Source of the DNA: Paenibacillus sp. FSL R5-0766
Lineage (GTDB): Bacteria; Bacillota; Bacilli; Paenibacillales; Paenibacillaceae
Direction: 5' to 3'
Length of the DNA: 64,000 nucleotides
Assembly (NCBI RefSeq): GCF_037971845.1
Contig: NZ_CP150227.1
Location: 2,976,001-3,040,000, forward strand
In this document: positions 1 through 8,608 of the stretch, in pieces
How positions within the stretch are numbered: position 1 is the stretch's first letter
How the letters are laid out: each line of letters starts with the position of its first letter
Notes under the pieces: generated by a model
Told to the model about the DNA's origin: nothing
Seen by the model: only the letters and a program-made list of their open reading frames with translations
Database searches by the model: none
Translations under genes and position numbers: made by a program

Positions 1-131
1 TCATTAATCTCTCGGGATATTATATCTTGTTTGGTATCGTGGTAAGTACAGCGATTAGTATTGTTGCGGGTTTGATGCCATCATCAAAAGCGGCGAAGCT
101 GGACCCGATGGAATCCTTACGATACGAATAA
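1..131 (+). CDS. ABC transporter permease, C-terminal fragment (FtsX/MacB type)
   Basis: Reading in the frame that starts at base 3, the sequence encodes the last 42 residues of a membrane protein and stops with TAA at 129-131. The peptide has a hydrophobic helix followed by PSSKAAKLDPMESLRYE. A tail of the form 'P(S/A)xxAAxLxPxExLRYE' is typical of FtsX/MacB-type permeases of peptide or antibiotic export ABC transporters. The start lies outside the window. A response regulator begins 28 bp downstream on the same strand, so the transporter and the two-component system probably form one unit. Confidence 0.85.
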   Translation, partial: INLSGYYILFGIVVSTAISIVAGLMPSSKAAKLDPMESLRYE

Positions 132-159
132 AACCAATTGCGGAAAGGATAATGGCTAC

Positions 160-828
160 ATGAACACAATTCTGGTGGTGGACGATGATTCCCATATCCG
201 CAAATTAATCCGAATCTATCTTGAAAAGAATCAATTCTCCGTGCTGGAAGCACCAGACGGTCAAGAGGCGTTAGATATCCTCTCGCATACGAAAGTTGAT
301 CTGGCGATTGTGGATGTGATGATGCCACGAATAGACGGTATTGAACTGACGGAAGATATTCGGTCTTATCTGGATATCCCAATTCTGATGGTGACTGCCA
401 AGGGAGAATCCAAGGACAAAGTCAGAGGATTTAATGCCGGGTCAGACGATTACCTGGTTAAACCGTTTGATCCTGTGGAGTTAATCCTGCGTGTAAAATC
501 ATTACTGAAACGATATAACAAAAGTTCATCAAACATGATTCAGGTCAGCGGTGTAACGATTGATTTGGGCAATCTGATGGTCATTGCGGACGGACAAACT
601 ATCGAATTGAAAAAGAAGGAATGTGAATTGTTATTTTCTCTGGCGAGTTCGCCAGGGAAAATATTCACACGTACACAGCTTATAGATGACATATGGGGCA
701 TCGATTACGAAGGAGATGAGCGTACGGTTGATGTACATATCAAGCGGTTAAGGGAGCGACTTGAACCTGTACCTGAGTTAGTGATCTCAACTATCAGAGG
801 ACTCGGTTATCGCCTGGAGCGGGCATGA
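160..828 (+). CDS. OmpR/PhoB-family response regulator
   Basis: The 222-residue protein has an N-terminal receiver domain (about 1-118) and a C-terminal winged-helix DNA-binding domain (about 125-222). The acidic pocket is D8-D10, the phosphoacceptor is D52 (VDVMMP), and T79 and K101 (VTAK, LVKPF) complete the active site. The C-terminal part contains DIWGIDYEGDERTVDVHIKR, characteristic of PhoB-type DNA-binding domains. The stop overlaps the start of the sensor kinase gene by four bases, so the two are translationally coupled. It follows an ABC permease gene and may control it. Which genes it binds cannot be read from the sequence. Confidence 0.95.
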   Translation: MNTILVVDDDSHIRKLIRIYLEKNQFSVLEAPDGQEALDILSHTKVDLAIVDVMMPRIDGIELTEDIRSYLDIPILMVTAKGESKDKVRGFNAGSDDYLVKPFDPVELILRVKSLLKRYNKSSSNMIQVSGVTIDLGNLMVIADGQTIELKKKECELLFSLASSPGKIFTRTQLIDDIWGIDYEGDERTVDVHIKRLRERLEPVPELVISTIRGLGYRLERA

Positions 829-2168
829 AAATGTTTAGGAAGAGCCTGCGACTTCGCATCGTAGCTACGTTTATCGGGATTGTTCTGGTTAGTTTAATTC
901 TTTCCTTTATGATAAATAACGGGTCCCAGGAAAAGACACCGAATCGTTTTATGGTTACTTTTGCTGAAGACCTCGCTACACTGATTAACCTGATCGATGA
1001 TCCGGAAAAAGTGAAATCAAGCTTGGATATTTTTGCTCGCTACGGCTTAAATATCACTCCCGTGAATGAACAAAGTGAAGTGTTATCTTCCTTGCCAGAG
1101 GACAAAGTTCATTCGTTATTTGATTCGGGTACAACCGATGCTATGTTTCTATCGAGTAAAGATGGCATCGCGACCATAGGTGTTCCCGGAACAAACGAGG
1201 GGATAGGCACATTTCTGATTCAAAGCGATTTTTCCTCTCTTTTTCATACGCTGCGAAACACGCTCTTAACCTCATTGTTAACGGTTCTGATCATTGGGAG
1301 TTTATTAATCCTGTTCATGTCAGGGTTCATTGTGAAACCGATTAAGAGGTTAACCGTTGCTGCGAAGGAGATGTCATCAGGGGATCTTTCGGTGCGGTTA
1401 AAACATAATAACCAGGATGAGTTCGGCGAACTGATGGAGAGCTTTAATCATATGGCCAGTGAGTTGCAAAAAATCGATTCGGTTCGTGATGACTTTGTCA
1501 GTAACGTTTCTCATGAAATGCAGTCTCCACTGACATCGATTAGAGGGTTTACCAGAGCGCTGCAAGACGGCGTTATTCCACTAGAAGAGCAGAAAGAGCA
1601 TCTGGATATCATCTATGAGGAAACGCTGCGCTTATCGAGGCTCAGTGATAATCTGCTTCGGCTAGCCTCGCTGGATTCGGAGCATCATCCGGTTCATTTC
1701 ACCACATTCCAGTTGGATGAACAATTAAGAAGGGCGATTTTACTGGCAGAGCCGCAGTGGTCACAGAAGGACATACAGATCGAACTGGATTTGTTGCCCT
1801 GCGAGATCACAGTGGACAAAGATTTGTTTGATCAGGTCTGGCAAAATTTAATAAACAATGCGATCAAATACACAGGTCCTAAAGGTACCATTCATGTCGA
1901 AATTGAGACGTCTTCTACACATGTGAAGATATTGATTAGAGATTCAGGACAAGGTATACCTGAGGACGCCCTTCCGTATATCTTTGATCGATTCTACATG
2001 GTGGACAAAGCACGGAGCAGCTCGCTTCGAGGGAATGGATTAGGGTTGTCCATTGTGATTAAAATATTGAAGTTGCATCAATGTACAATTGATGTAGAGA
2101 GCGAAGTAGGAAAAGGAACGCAGTTTATTGTCACGATTCCCAGATCGACCATTACACCTACACCTTAA
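825..2168 (+). CDS. Two-component sensor histidine kinase
   Basis: The 447-residue kinase has a first membrane helix near residues 10-25, an extracytoplasmic sensor region of about 120 residues, a second helix (about 145-168), a HAMP domain (about 165-220), a HisKA domain with the phosphorylated His at about residue 230 (SNVSHEMQSPLTSIRGF), and a HATPase_c domain with N box (NLINNAIKY), DSGQGI and GNGLGLSI motifs. The start overlaps the upstream regulator gene (ATGA junction), and the two form a cognate pair. The signal is unknown. No gene directly follows in the unit; the decarboxylase 210 bp downstream appears to have its own promoter. Confidence 0.95.
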   Translation: MKMFRKSLRLRIVATFIGIVLVSLILSFMINNGSQEKTPNRFMVTFAEDLATLINLIDDPEKVKSSLDIFARYGLNITPVNEQSEVLSSLPEDKVHSLFDSGTTDAMFLSSKDGIATIGVPGTNEGIGTFLIQSDFSSLFHTLRNTLLTSLLTVLIIGSLLILFMSGFIVKPIKRLTVAAKEMSSGDLSVRLKHNNQDEFGELMESFNHMASELQKIDSVRDDFVSNVSHEMQSPLTSIRGFTRALQDGVIPLEEQKEHLDIIYEETLRLSRLSDNLLRLASLDSEHHPVHFTTFQLDEQLRRAILLAEPQWSQKDIQIELDLLPCEITVDKDLFDQVWQNLINNAIKYTGPKGTIHVEIETSSTHVKILIRDSGQGIPEDALPYIFDRFYMVDKARSSSLRGNGLGLSIVIKILKLHQCTIDVESEVGKGTQFIVTIPRSTITPTP

Positions 2169-2381
2169 GGCAAGCCAGAACAGAGAGAGCAATATGGAAA
2201 CAATCGGTCCCTGTGCGTTCAGGATTCAGATTGCTGCCAGATTGCTTTTTTTGATATCTGTATTCGCGACAAAATTTCACATATAGTTTTGTTTAGCAGA
2301 GGATCATTTGTTAAAATAGAAGAGACGTTATGTGAATCTATGAACTTAATCAATTTATCATACACAGAATGGAGCCATCCA

Positions 2382-4217
2382 ATGAAATATCGCAACATGG
2401 AAGATTGTATTAACGATCTGGAGCAGCACGGTCATTTGATTCGGGTCAAAGAAGAGGTTGATCCTCATCTGGAGATGGCAGCGATCCACATGAAAGTGCA
2501 CGAGGCTAAAGGCCCGGCATTGTTATTCGAAAATGTAAAAGGCTCAAAGTTCCAGGCCGTATCGAATCTGTTCGGCACGGTGGAACGAAGCAAGTTCATG
2601 TTCCGCGGTACGCTGGAAGGCGTACAACGGGTCATGGCTGTTCGTGACGATCCCATGAAGGCGCTTAAGACGCCATTTCAGCATGTCCAAACAGGTCTAG
2701 CTGCATGGCAGGCACTGCCAAAACAGAAGTCTATTAGCCTGCCGGTGTCGGCGCAAGAGATTCAAATCTCGGACTTGCCACTCATCAAACACTGGCCTAT
2801 GGACGGTGGGGCATTTGTGACGTTGCCGCAGGTGTATTCCGAAGATCCAGATAAGCCAGGTATCATGAATTCAAACTTGGGGATGTACCGGGTTCAACTG
2901 GATGGCAATGATTTTGAAATGAACAAGGAAATTGGATTACACTATCAGATTCATCGCGGAATCGGTATACATCAAGCCAAAGCTGTCAAAAAGGGAGAAC
3001 CGCTTAAAGTGAGTATTTTCATTGGTGGTCCACCTGCACATACACTTTCAGCGGTTATGCCTTTGCCTGAAGGACTAAGTGAGATGACATTTGCCGGTTT
3101 GCTCGCTGGACGTCGTTTCCGGTACAGTTACAAAGATGGGTATTGCATTAGCAATGATGCCGATTTTGTCATCACAGGTGATATTTACCCAGGCGAGACA
3201 AAACCCGAAGGGCCGTTCGGTGATCATCTGGGTTATTACAGTCTGACACATGAATTCCCGTTAATGCGTGTGCATAAAGTCTATGCCAAACCTAATGCCA
3301 TCTGGCCGTTTACGGTTGTTGGTCGTCCGCCGCAAGAGGATACGGCGTTTGGCGATTTGATTCATGAGATTACGGGAGACGCGATCAAACAGGAGATTCC
3401 AGGTGTCAAAGAAGTGCATGCGGTCGATGCGGCAGGGGTCCATCCATTACTGTTTGCAATCGGCAGTGAACGTTACACGCCGTATCAGGCGGTGAAGCAG
3501 CCGACAGAGTTGCTTACGATTGCCAATCGTATTTTGGGTACGGGTCAGCTCAGTCTGGCGAAGTACCTGTTTATTACTGCTGAGGATCAGCAACCTCTGG
3601 ATACCCACAAGGAAGTTGAATTCCTGACCTATATCTTGGAGCGTATGGATATGCAGCGGGATATTCATTTCCATACCCATACAACGATTGATACACTCGA
3701 TTATTCGGGTACAGGGCTGAACAGCGGCAGCAAGGTCGTTTTTGCAGCATATGGCGACAAGGTTCGTGATCTGTGCACGGAAGTGCCGGAGTCTTTGAAA
3801 AACATTCGTGGTTATGAGAATCCACAGCTCATCATGCCGGGTATCGTTTCGATCCAGACATCGGCCTTCACGAGTTATGCGGATACAGCACAGGAGATGC
3901 AAGCATTCACGTCTCTATTGAAAGAACAGGGAGGCCTGGACTCGTGTCCGATGATCATTCTATGTGACGACAGTTCGTTCCTGAGTGCTAACCTCAGCAA
4001 CTTCTTATGGGAAACCTTTACTCGCAGCAACCCTTCACATGATATGTATGGGGTTAATAGCGGATATGACCACAAGCATTGGGGCTGTGATCAGGTGATT
4101 ATTGATGCACGTACCAAACCCCATCAGGCACCGCCGCTGATTCCCGATGCTTCGGTCGAGAAGAGCATTGAACGATTTTTTGTTAAAGGTGCTAGTCTGG
4201 GTTCGATCAAAATCTAA
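2382..4217 (+). CDS. UbiD-family (prenylated-FMN) decarboxylase
   Basis: This protein of 611 residues belongs to the UbiD family of decarboxylases acting on aromatic or unsaturated acids with prenylated FMN. The family hallmarks are visible: SNLGMYRVQ near residue 167 (cofactor and metal binding) and the EGPFGDHLGYY motif near residue 280, with conserved arginines and glutamates around it. The ORF is open 93 bases upstream, but ATG 2382 has GGAG seven bases before it and begins the conserved part (MKYRNMEDCI), so I chose it. It is longer than E. coli UbiD (about 497) and matches the longer Firmicute group. No UbiX flavin prenyltransferase gene is in the window. The substrate is unknown. Confidence 0.88.
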   Translation: MKYRNMEDCINDLEQHGHLIRVKEEVDPHLEMAAIHMKVHEAKGPALLFENVKGSKFQAVSNLFGTVERSKFMFRGTLEGVQRVMAVRDDPMKALKTPFQHVQTGLAAWQALPKQKSISLPVSAQEIQISDLPLIKHWPMDGGAFVTLPQVYSEDPDKPGIMNSNLGMYRVQLDGNDFEMNKEIGLHYQIHRGIGIHQAKAVKKGEPLKVSIFIGGPPAHTLSAVMPLPEGLSEMTFAGLLAGRRFRYSYKDGYCISNDADFVITGDIYPGETKPEGPFGDHLGYYSLTHEFPLMRVHKVYAKPNAIWPFTVVGRPPQEDTAFGDLIHEITGDAIKQEIPGVKEVHAVDAAGVHPLLFAIGSERYTPYQAVKQPTELLTIANRILGTGQLSLAKYLFITAEDQQPLDTHKEVEFLTYILERMDMQRDIHFHTHTTIDTLDYSGTGLNSGSKVVFAAYGDKVRDLCTEVPESLKNIRGYENPQLIMPGIVSIQTSAFTSYADTAQEMQAFTSLLKEQGGLDSCPMIILCDDSSFLSANLSNFLWETFTRSNPSHDMYGVNSGYDHKHWGCDQVIIDARTKPHQAPPLIPDASVEKSIERFFVKGASLGSIKI

Positions 4218-4231
4218 TTTGAGATGTTTTG

Positions 4232-4266
4232 AAGAAGTTCAAACGGAGCGTTTGAACTTCTTTGGC
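4232..4266 (+). terminator. Hairpin terminator after the UbiD-like gene
   Basis: Starting 15 bases after the stop codon there is a perfect 12-bp inverted repeat (GAAGTTCAAACG / CGTTTGAACTTC, arms 4234-4245 and 4249-4260) with a GAG loop, extended by two A-T pairs. The T tract is short (TTT), so termination may be moderate. Confidence 0.75.
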
Positions 4267-4500
4267 TTACTCTGATACGGCAATGAGGCACAAAAGTGTG
4301 TAAAAGTTTAAAACCGGGACTAATTTGGATATTGGAATGAGGATAAAGTCTTAGGCGTTCGTATTTACCATTGTGATTAAGGTCGTTTGAACTATGTATG
4401 AAATGAAGAATTATAACGATATAAAGAAGTATAGGTATTTTTGTGGCCCCGTTCCGTTGGGTGCTGTTACTATAATGAATTGTTCAGGGGGAATACCGAT

Positions 4501-5586
4501 TTGAGAATCCATATTATGAACCTGCAAGACGGAGACCGTCTAACTGCGGATACATTCAGCGATGCAGGATTACACGTTCTCGGGAAGGGAACTGTGATCA
4601 AAGGTGAGGATATCACCTTGCTTATGCAGCACCGTGTAGATTATGTAGATATTGAATCACGCGAAGAAGAAATCACTGAAGCAGAATTTTTTGCTGCAGC
4701 GGCAAAACATGCTTCCGGGATAACTACGAAGGAAGAACCGCCTGAAGAAGAGCTGAAGTCCCAATTTATTCAGACTGTACATAATTATCAAAATGCTTTT
4801 CTCGAAGCTCTGACCGTTGGCAAGTTCAACGCCACCATGGTGGATGATGCACTGCAACCGATGGTTGAGGGACTGGATGAGCAAAAAGATGTCGTTCATC
4901 TCCTGATGATGCTGGAGCGGGATGACGTCAATAACTATACACATTCAATCCAGGTAGGATTGTTGTCCTTCTACCTTGCGAACTGGCTTGGATATTCTCA
5001 GAAGGAGAGTTATCAGATTAGTCGCGGTGGTTATCTGCATGACATTGGAAAGTGCAAAGTATCCCACCGGATTCGGAACAAAACAGAACCGTTGACGGTG
5101 GATGAGCAGCTTGAAATGCAGCGTCACACCATATATGGCCATGAAATTATCAAAAATTCGATGACGGATGAAGTGACAGCACTGGTTGCTCTGCAGCATC
5201 ACGAGCGGGAAGATGGATCGGGTTATCCGATGCAACTGGAGAAAAGTGAAATTCATCCCTATACCCAGATTGTATCTGTAGCGGATATCTATATAGGTAT
5301 GAGATCCGGGAACCACGGAGGAAGCAATCCAAATCTGATCAACAACCTTAGAGATATCTATGGAATGGGATTTGGTAAATTGAATGAAAAACCCGTTCAG
5401 GCATTGATGCAGCATTTGCTTCCTAATTTCATCGGGAAACAGGTTCTGCTCAGCAATGGAGAAAAAGGTGTGATTGTCATGAACAATACATCTGATATCT
5501 TCAAACCACTGATCAAAGTGGAGTCTGAAGAATATCGCGATCTCTCCAAAGAGCGTACGCTTGCCATTGATGAATTGCTTATTTAA
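4501..5586 (+). CDS. HD-GYP domain protein, probable cyclic-di-GMP phosphodiesterase
   Basis: The protein of 361 residues has an N-terminal region of about 130 residues and a C-terminal HD-GYP domain. Visible motifs are THSIQVG, the HD dyad in YLHDIGKCKVS, HEII, and the GYP signature HHEREDGSGYPM. Such domains hydrolyse cyclic di-GMP in the cytosol. I chose TTG 4501 because AGGGGGA lies eight bases upstream and MRIHIMNLQDGDRLTADT matches the usual N-terminus; an open frame reaches 4441 without a ribosome site. It stands alone between two terminators, preceded by about 230 bp of promoter-type sequence. All catalytic-type residues appear present. Confidence 0.9.
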   Translation: MRIHIMNLQDGDRLTADTFSDAGLHVLGKGTVIKGEDITLLMQHRVDYVDIESREEEITEAEFFAAAAKHASGITTKEEPPEEELKSQFIQTVHNYQNAFLEALTVGKFNATMVDDALQPMVEGLDEQKDVVHLLMMLERDDVNNYTHSIQVGLLSFYLANWLGYSQKESYQISRGGYLHDIGKCKVSHRIRNKTEPLTVDEQLEMQRHTIYGHEIIKNSMTDEVTALVALQHHEREDGSGYPMQLEKSEIHPYTQIVSVADIYIGMRSGNHGGSNPNLINNLRDIYGMGFGKLNEKPVQALMQHLLPNFIGKQVLLSNGEKGVIVMNNTSDIFKPLIKVESEEYRDLSKERTLAIDELLI

Positions 5587-5621
5587 TCTAAATATGATCT
5601 GTATTCCTTATTTATATTGAG

Positions 5622-5660
5622 AACGGGCCTCCTGTACGAAGACAGGGGACCCGTTTTTTG
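5622..5660 (+). terminator. Rho-independent terminator after the HD-GYP gene
   Basis: A long hairpin (arms 5622-5635 and 5642-5655, AACGGG...CCCGTT, with a one-base offset) is followed by TTTTTT. It lies 35 bases after the stop. Confidence 0.85.
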
Positions 5661-5746
5661 TTATATCATCTAGATGTGTTGTTCGACCAAGGAAGCAAGC
5701 GTATACTTTGCAAAGACCTTATTTTTCCTGCCAAGGAGCGATCGCC

Positions 5747-6202
5747 ATGATTGAAGTTTCAACCGAGATTACGATACATGCCTCGATTGAACGGTGCTTT
5801 GACTATGCCCGGGATATTGATGTACATACTCAGACCGTCTGGCAACATACGAGAGAGCGAGCAGTTGCAGGGGTAACAACAGGAAGAATTGGAGCAGGGG
5901 ATACCGTTACATTTCAGGCTACTCATTTTGGGGTCAGACAGAAGTTGAAGTCCCGGATCGTACAGTTTGAACAACCTTTCCTTTTTGTGGATCAGATGGA
6001 GAAAGGGGCTTTCAAGAGCATGCGACATGAACATCATTTCAGCGTAATTGGGGATCAGATGACTTGCATGAGAGACACACTTCGATTCGAAGCTCCACTT
6101 GGATTACTGGGATGGGCAACGGAGCGATTTGTGCTGAAGAGATACATGCAGGCATTTCTGGAGGATCGTAATCGTAAGCTCAAAGATATGCTTGAGCAGT
6201 AG
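5747..6202 (+). CDS. SRPBCC-family (START/Bet v 1-like) ligand-binding protein
   Basis: This 151-residue protein begins MIEVSTEITIHASIERCFDY, the usual first strand and helix of the SRPBCC helix-grip fold, and ends with the long C-terminal helix (FVLKRYMQAFLEDRNRKLKDML). Members bind hydrophobic ligands or act as cyclases or dehydratases; no specific function can be assigned. ATG 5747 has AAGGAG eight bases upstream, so the longer open frame from 5708 is not used. The closest group is the cell-division-inhibitor-like SRPBCC proteins of Firmicutes. A tiny membrane protein gene follows 35 bases later and could be co-transcribed. Confidence 0.75.
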   Translation: MIEVSTEITIHASIERCFDYARDIDVHTQTVWQHTRERAVAGVTTGRIGAGDTVTFQATHFGVRQKLKSRIVQFEQPFLFVDQMEKGAFKSMRHEHHFSVIGDQMTCMRDTLRFEAPLGLLGWATERFVLKRYMQAFLEDRNRKLKDMLEQ

Positions 6203-6237
6203 CCAGAATTGAAGGGATAGAGGAGAGAAGACATTTG

Positions 6238-6396
6238 ATGGATAATGAATATTTTGTAGGTTGGGGCACACTTGCCTTGATTAATGCCGGACTGGCTCAG
6301 GGAAAAAACAGAAGTGGTCGGAACTGGTTTCTGATTTCCCTGTTATTTGGTCCGTTGGCAACCCTCTTTATTGTGGTGTGGAATAAACTGGACTAA
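6238..6396 (+). CDS. Small membrane protein, 52 residues
   Basis: This short ORF encodes 52 residues beginning MDNEYFVGWGTLALINAGL and containing AQGKNRSGRNWFLISLLFGPLATLF. AGGAGAG lies 10-16 bases before the ATG. It has two hydrophobic stretches separated by a basic turn (GKNRSGRN). Small proteins with this 'QGKNRSxxxWFxxSLLFGPxATL' pattern recur in Firmicutes and have no assigned role. It ends two bases before the stop of the convergent MFS gene. The coding assignment rests on the ribosome site and the recognisable pattern. Confidence 0.7.
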   Translation: MDNEYFVGWGTLALINAGLAQGKNRSGRNWFLISLLFGPLATLFIVVWNKLD

Positions 6397-6397
6397 T

Positions 6398-7621
6398 TCA
6401 ACGATCGAGATTCCGATGCATATAACGATCGATTATCCAAAACACAAGGGCTGCTGCACTAACGCCAGCACCTAACCAGCATACGGCTGTCCAGCCCGCC
6501 CATGCATACACTTGGGTAGAAACGATGGAGCCGGTTGCACTGCCGATGGAATAAAAGATCATATAAGCTGCCGTCAGGCGGCTCTGCGCTTCGGGACGAA
6601 CTTCGTAGATCAGGCTCTGGTTGGTAACATGTACGGCCTGCACGGCGAGATCGAGCAGGATAACACCCAGGATCAGAAACCAGAGAGAATGATGGACATA
6701 ACCGATGGGCAGCCAGGACAAGAGCAGAATGACAAGGGCGACACCGGTTGTTTTCTGCCCAAGGCCCCGGTCGGCAAGTTTACCTGCACGGGCAGCAGCC
6801 AATGCTCCCGCCGCTCCTGCGAGACCGAATGCACCTATGACTGTATGAGACAGGGACAGTGGGGGGCTACTTAGTGGCAGTACCATGGAAGTCCATAAGA
6901 TGCTGAAGGCTGTAAAAATCAGCATGGCCAGCACACCTCGTACTCGTAACACACGCAACTCACGGTACAGTTGCAAGACGGAACCGAGTAATTGGGTATA
7001 GCTTTGTTTTACTTGTGGTGATTGTTGCCTTGGGAGAACAAAAAATAAGGCAACAATTCCGAGTAATGTAAGGCTGGCGGAGAAGAGATACACCGATCTC
7101 CACCCGAGCCAATCGTTCAGCGTACCTGCAACCGTTCGTGCAAGTAAAATGCCAATGACGATTCCGCTGGTTACCAACCCGACAATGCGACCACGTTCGG
7201 AAGGGGCTGCCAAGTGTGCAGCAAAGGCAACGAGCGTTTGCGTAATGACCGCGAGTAGACCTACGACAGCCATGCCCGTGAATAAAAGTGAGCTGGATTG
7301 TGCGGTTCCTACGAGAACCAGTGCAAGCACGGATAAGAGCATTTGAATGATGATCAGCTTGCGACGATTTAAGAGGTCACCAAGGGGAACGAGAAGGAAC
7401 AGCCCCAAGGCATAACATATTTGAGTCACTGTGATGACAATCCCTATGGATGATGGAGAGAGGCTGAATTCTTGAGCGATGGAGTCCAGCAAAGGCTGAG
7501 CATAATAGATATTGGCGACCGCAAGTCCGCTGCACACGGCAAAGAGTAGAGCAACTAACCGTGACATGGCTGGACGATCCTTATTGGATAATTGTGCATC
7601 TGAAGAAGAAGAAGTTTGCAT
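6398..7621 (-). CDS. MFS transporter, DHA1-like drug exporter
   Basis: The 407-residue protein has about 12 hydrophobic helices. Typical MFS features are YYAQPLLDSIAQEFSLS after helix 1 and GDLLNRRKLI in the loop between helices 2 and 3 (motif A, usually GxLaDrxGrr). Helix 5 carries SGIVIGILLARTVAGTLNDWLGWRSVYLFSA, matching antiporter motif C of exporters. It is probably a proton-driven exporter of a small organic compound in the cytoplasmic membrane. The gene is divergent from a TetR-type regulator, and operator-like sites lie at both ends of the shared 286-bp promoter region, so the regulator probably represses it. The substrate is unknown. Confidence 0.9.
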   Translation of the reverse strand: MQTSSSSDAQLSNKDRPAMSRLVALLFAVCSGLAVANIYYAQPLLDSIAQEFSLSPSSIGIVITVTQICYALGLFLLVPLGDLLNRRKLIIIQMLLSVLALVLVGTAQSSSLLFTGMAVVGLLAVITQTLVAFAAHLAAPSERGRIVGLVTSGIVIGILLARTVAGTLNDWLGWRSVYLFSASLTLLGIVALFFVLPRQQSPQVKQSYTQLLGSVLQLYRELRVLRVRGVLAMLIFTAFSILWTSMVLPLSSPPLSLSHTVIGAFGLAGAAGALAAARAGKLADRGLGQKTTGVALVILLLSWLPIGYVHHSLWFLILGVILLDLAVQAVHVTNQSLIYEVRPEAQSRLTAAYMIFYSIGSATGSIVSTQVYAWAGWTAVCWLGAGVSAAALVFWIIDRYMHRNLDR

Positions 7622-7644
7622 GAGTATTTATCACCTTTCTATTA

Positions 7645-7662
7645 TGTACTGATCGGTATGTT
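7645..7662. promoter_or_regulatory. Putative TetR operator at the MFS promoter
   Basis: The 18 bases TGTACTGATCGGTATGTT form an imperfect dyad around GATC and lie about 25 bases upstream of the MFS start. The same TACTGATCG(G/A)TA core recurs at 7876-7893 next to the regulator gene. Two copies flanking one divergent promoter region suggest binding by the adjacent TetR protein. No binding data are available. Confidence 0.6.
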
Positions 7663-7875
7663 ATGTTTCGGAATAACCATACTTTATTTGCGTGAATTCT
7701 GTCAACAGAGATTTAGTTGAGGGTTAAACTAAAGATTATTTACCCAGAGAATATGACGACAAAATAACCATGTGATCGCTTCTACTCCAGATTTTTCGAT
7801 TCATTTATAGCTAAAAACTCCTTTCCTGTTATTAGGTTTTGACTTTGTAATAAGAGTGAGGTTAAAATATATAAA

Positions 7876-7893
7876 TATACTGATCGATACATA
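7876..7893. promoter_or_regulatory. Putative TetR operator at the regulator's own promoter
   Basis: TATACTGATCGATACATA lies just before the ribosome binding site of the TetR gene and matches the site at 7645-7662 in its TACTGATCG(A/G)TA core. Placed there, a bound protein would block its own transcription start or early elongation. Confidence 0.6.
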
Positions 7894-7907
7894 AAGAGGT
7901 GAATTGT

Positions 7908-8489
7908 ATGGTTAGACAACGGGAATTTGATACGGATAAAGCACTCGATGCAGCGATGCACACGTTTTGGGACAAAGGGTTTGAAGCGTCATCTTTAAAT
8001 GACTTGACGACCGCAATGGGCATACAACGTCCCAGTCTGTATGCGGCTTTTGGCGATAAAAAGGAATTATTCGAAACAGCACTTCGCAGGTATACCACTC
8101 AGCATGCGGCTCAAGTCAGAGCCAGACTTCAACAGAGCTCCTCCGTGCGGGAAGCCTTTCGTGGATTGTTTGAACATATTGGAGCAGAGGGGAGTGTGAC
8201 CGAACCTAGTCACGGCTGTTTTTGCATTAATACGATGGTTGAGCTAGCTCCACATGATCCCAAATTCGCTGTCCTTACACGGGAGCATCAGATGTACCTG
8301 GGTGTTCTTTTCAAAGAAACGATAGAACGAGGGCAACAGAGCGGGGAGTTGTCCACTGACATGAACGCGAGTGCGGTCGCACAGTCTTTGGTGGTATCCA
8401 TGATTGGATTGACTGTTCTGATGAAATCAGGACCGGACCGCTTATTTGTAGAACAGAGCATCCAGGTTACGTTGTCTTTGTTACAGTAA
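7908..8489 (+). CDS. TetR/AcrR-family transcriptional repressor
   Basis: The 193-residue protein has an N-terminal TetR helix-turn-helix: REFDTDKALDAAMHTFWDKGFEASSLNDLTTAMGIQRPSLYAAFGDKKELF (residues 4-54), followed by a helical ligand domain. ATG 7908 is preceded by AAGAGGTG with seven bases of spacing; the frame is open to 7899 but a start there would overlap the ribosome site. The C-terminal half carries HGCFCINTMVELAPHDP, with two cysteines, resembling the YxaF/LmrA-like subgroup. It is divergent from the MFS exporter, which it probably represses together with itself. A second regulator of the same subgroup is at 38857. Confidence 0.9.
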   Translation: MVRQREFDTDKALDAAMHTFWDKGFEASSLNDLTTAMGIQRPSLYAAFGDKKELFETALRRYTTQHAAQVRARLQQSSSVREAFRGLFEHIGAEGSVTEPSHGCFCINTMVELAPHDPKFAVLTREHQMYLGVLFKETIERGQQSGELSTDMNASAVAQSLVVSMIGLTVLMKSGPDRLFVEQSIQVTLSLLQ

Positions 8490-8608
8490 TCGGAATGATA
8501 CTTTTGAAAGTGATGCGGAATACCTTATTTTACAAGGATTATGTAAGTTGTTTCCCTGCTCTTATGTGTCTGATGGCATTGGGCAGATCAAACCATAGTT
8601 GCTACAAT

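Noticed and set aside
3447..3902. Long antisense frames in the UbiD-like gene
   Set aside because: Shadow frames of a strongly coding region; nothing protein-like in them.
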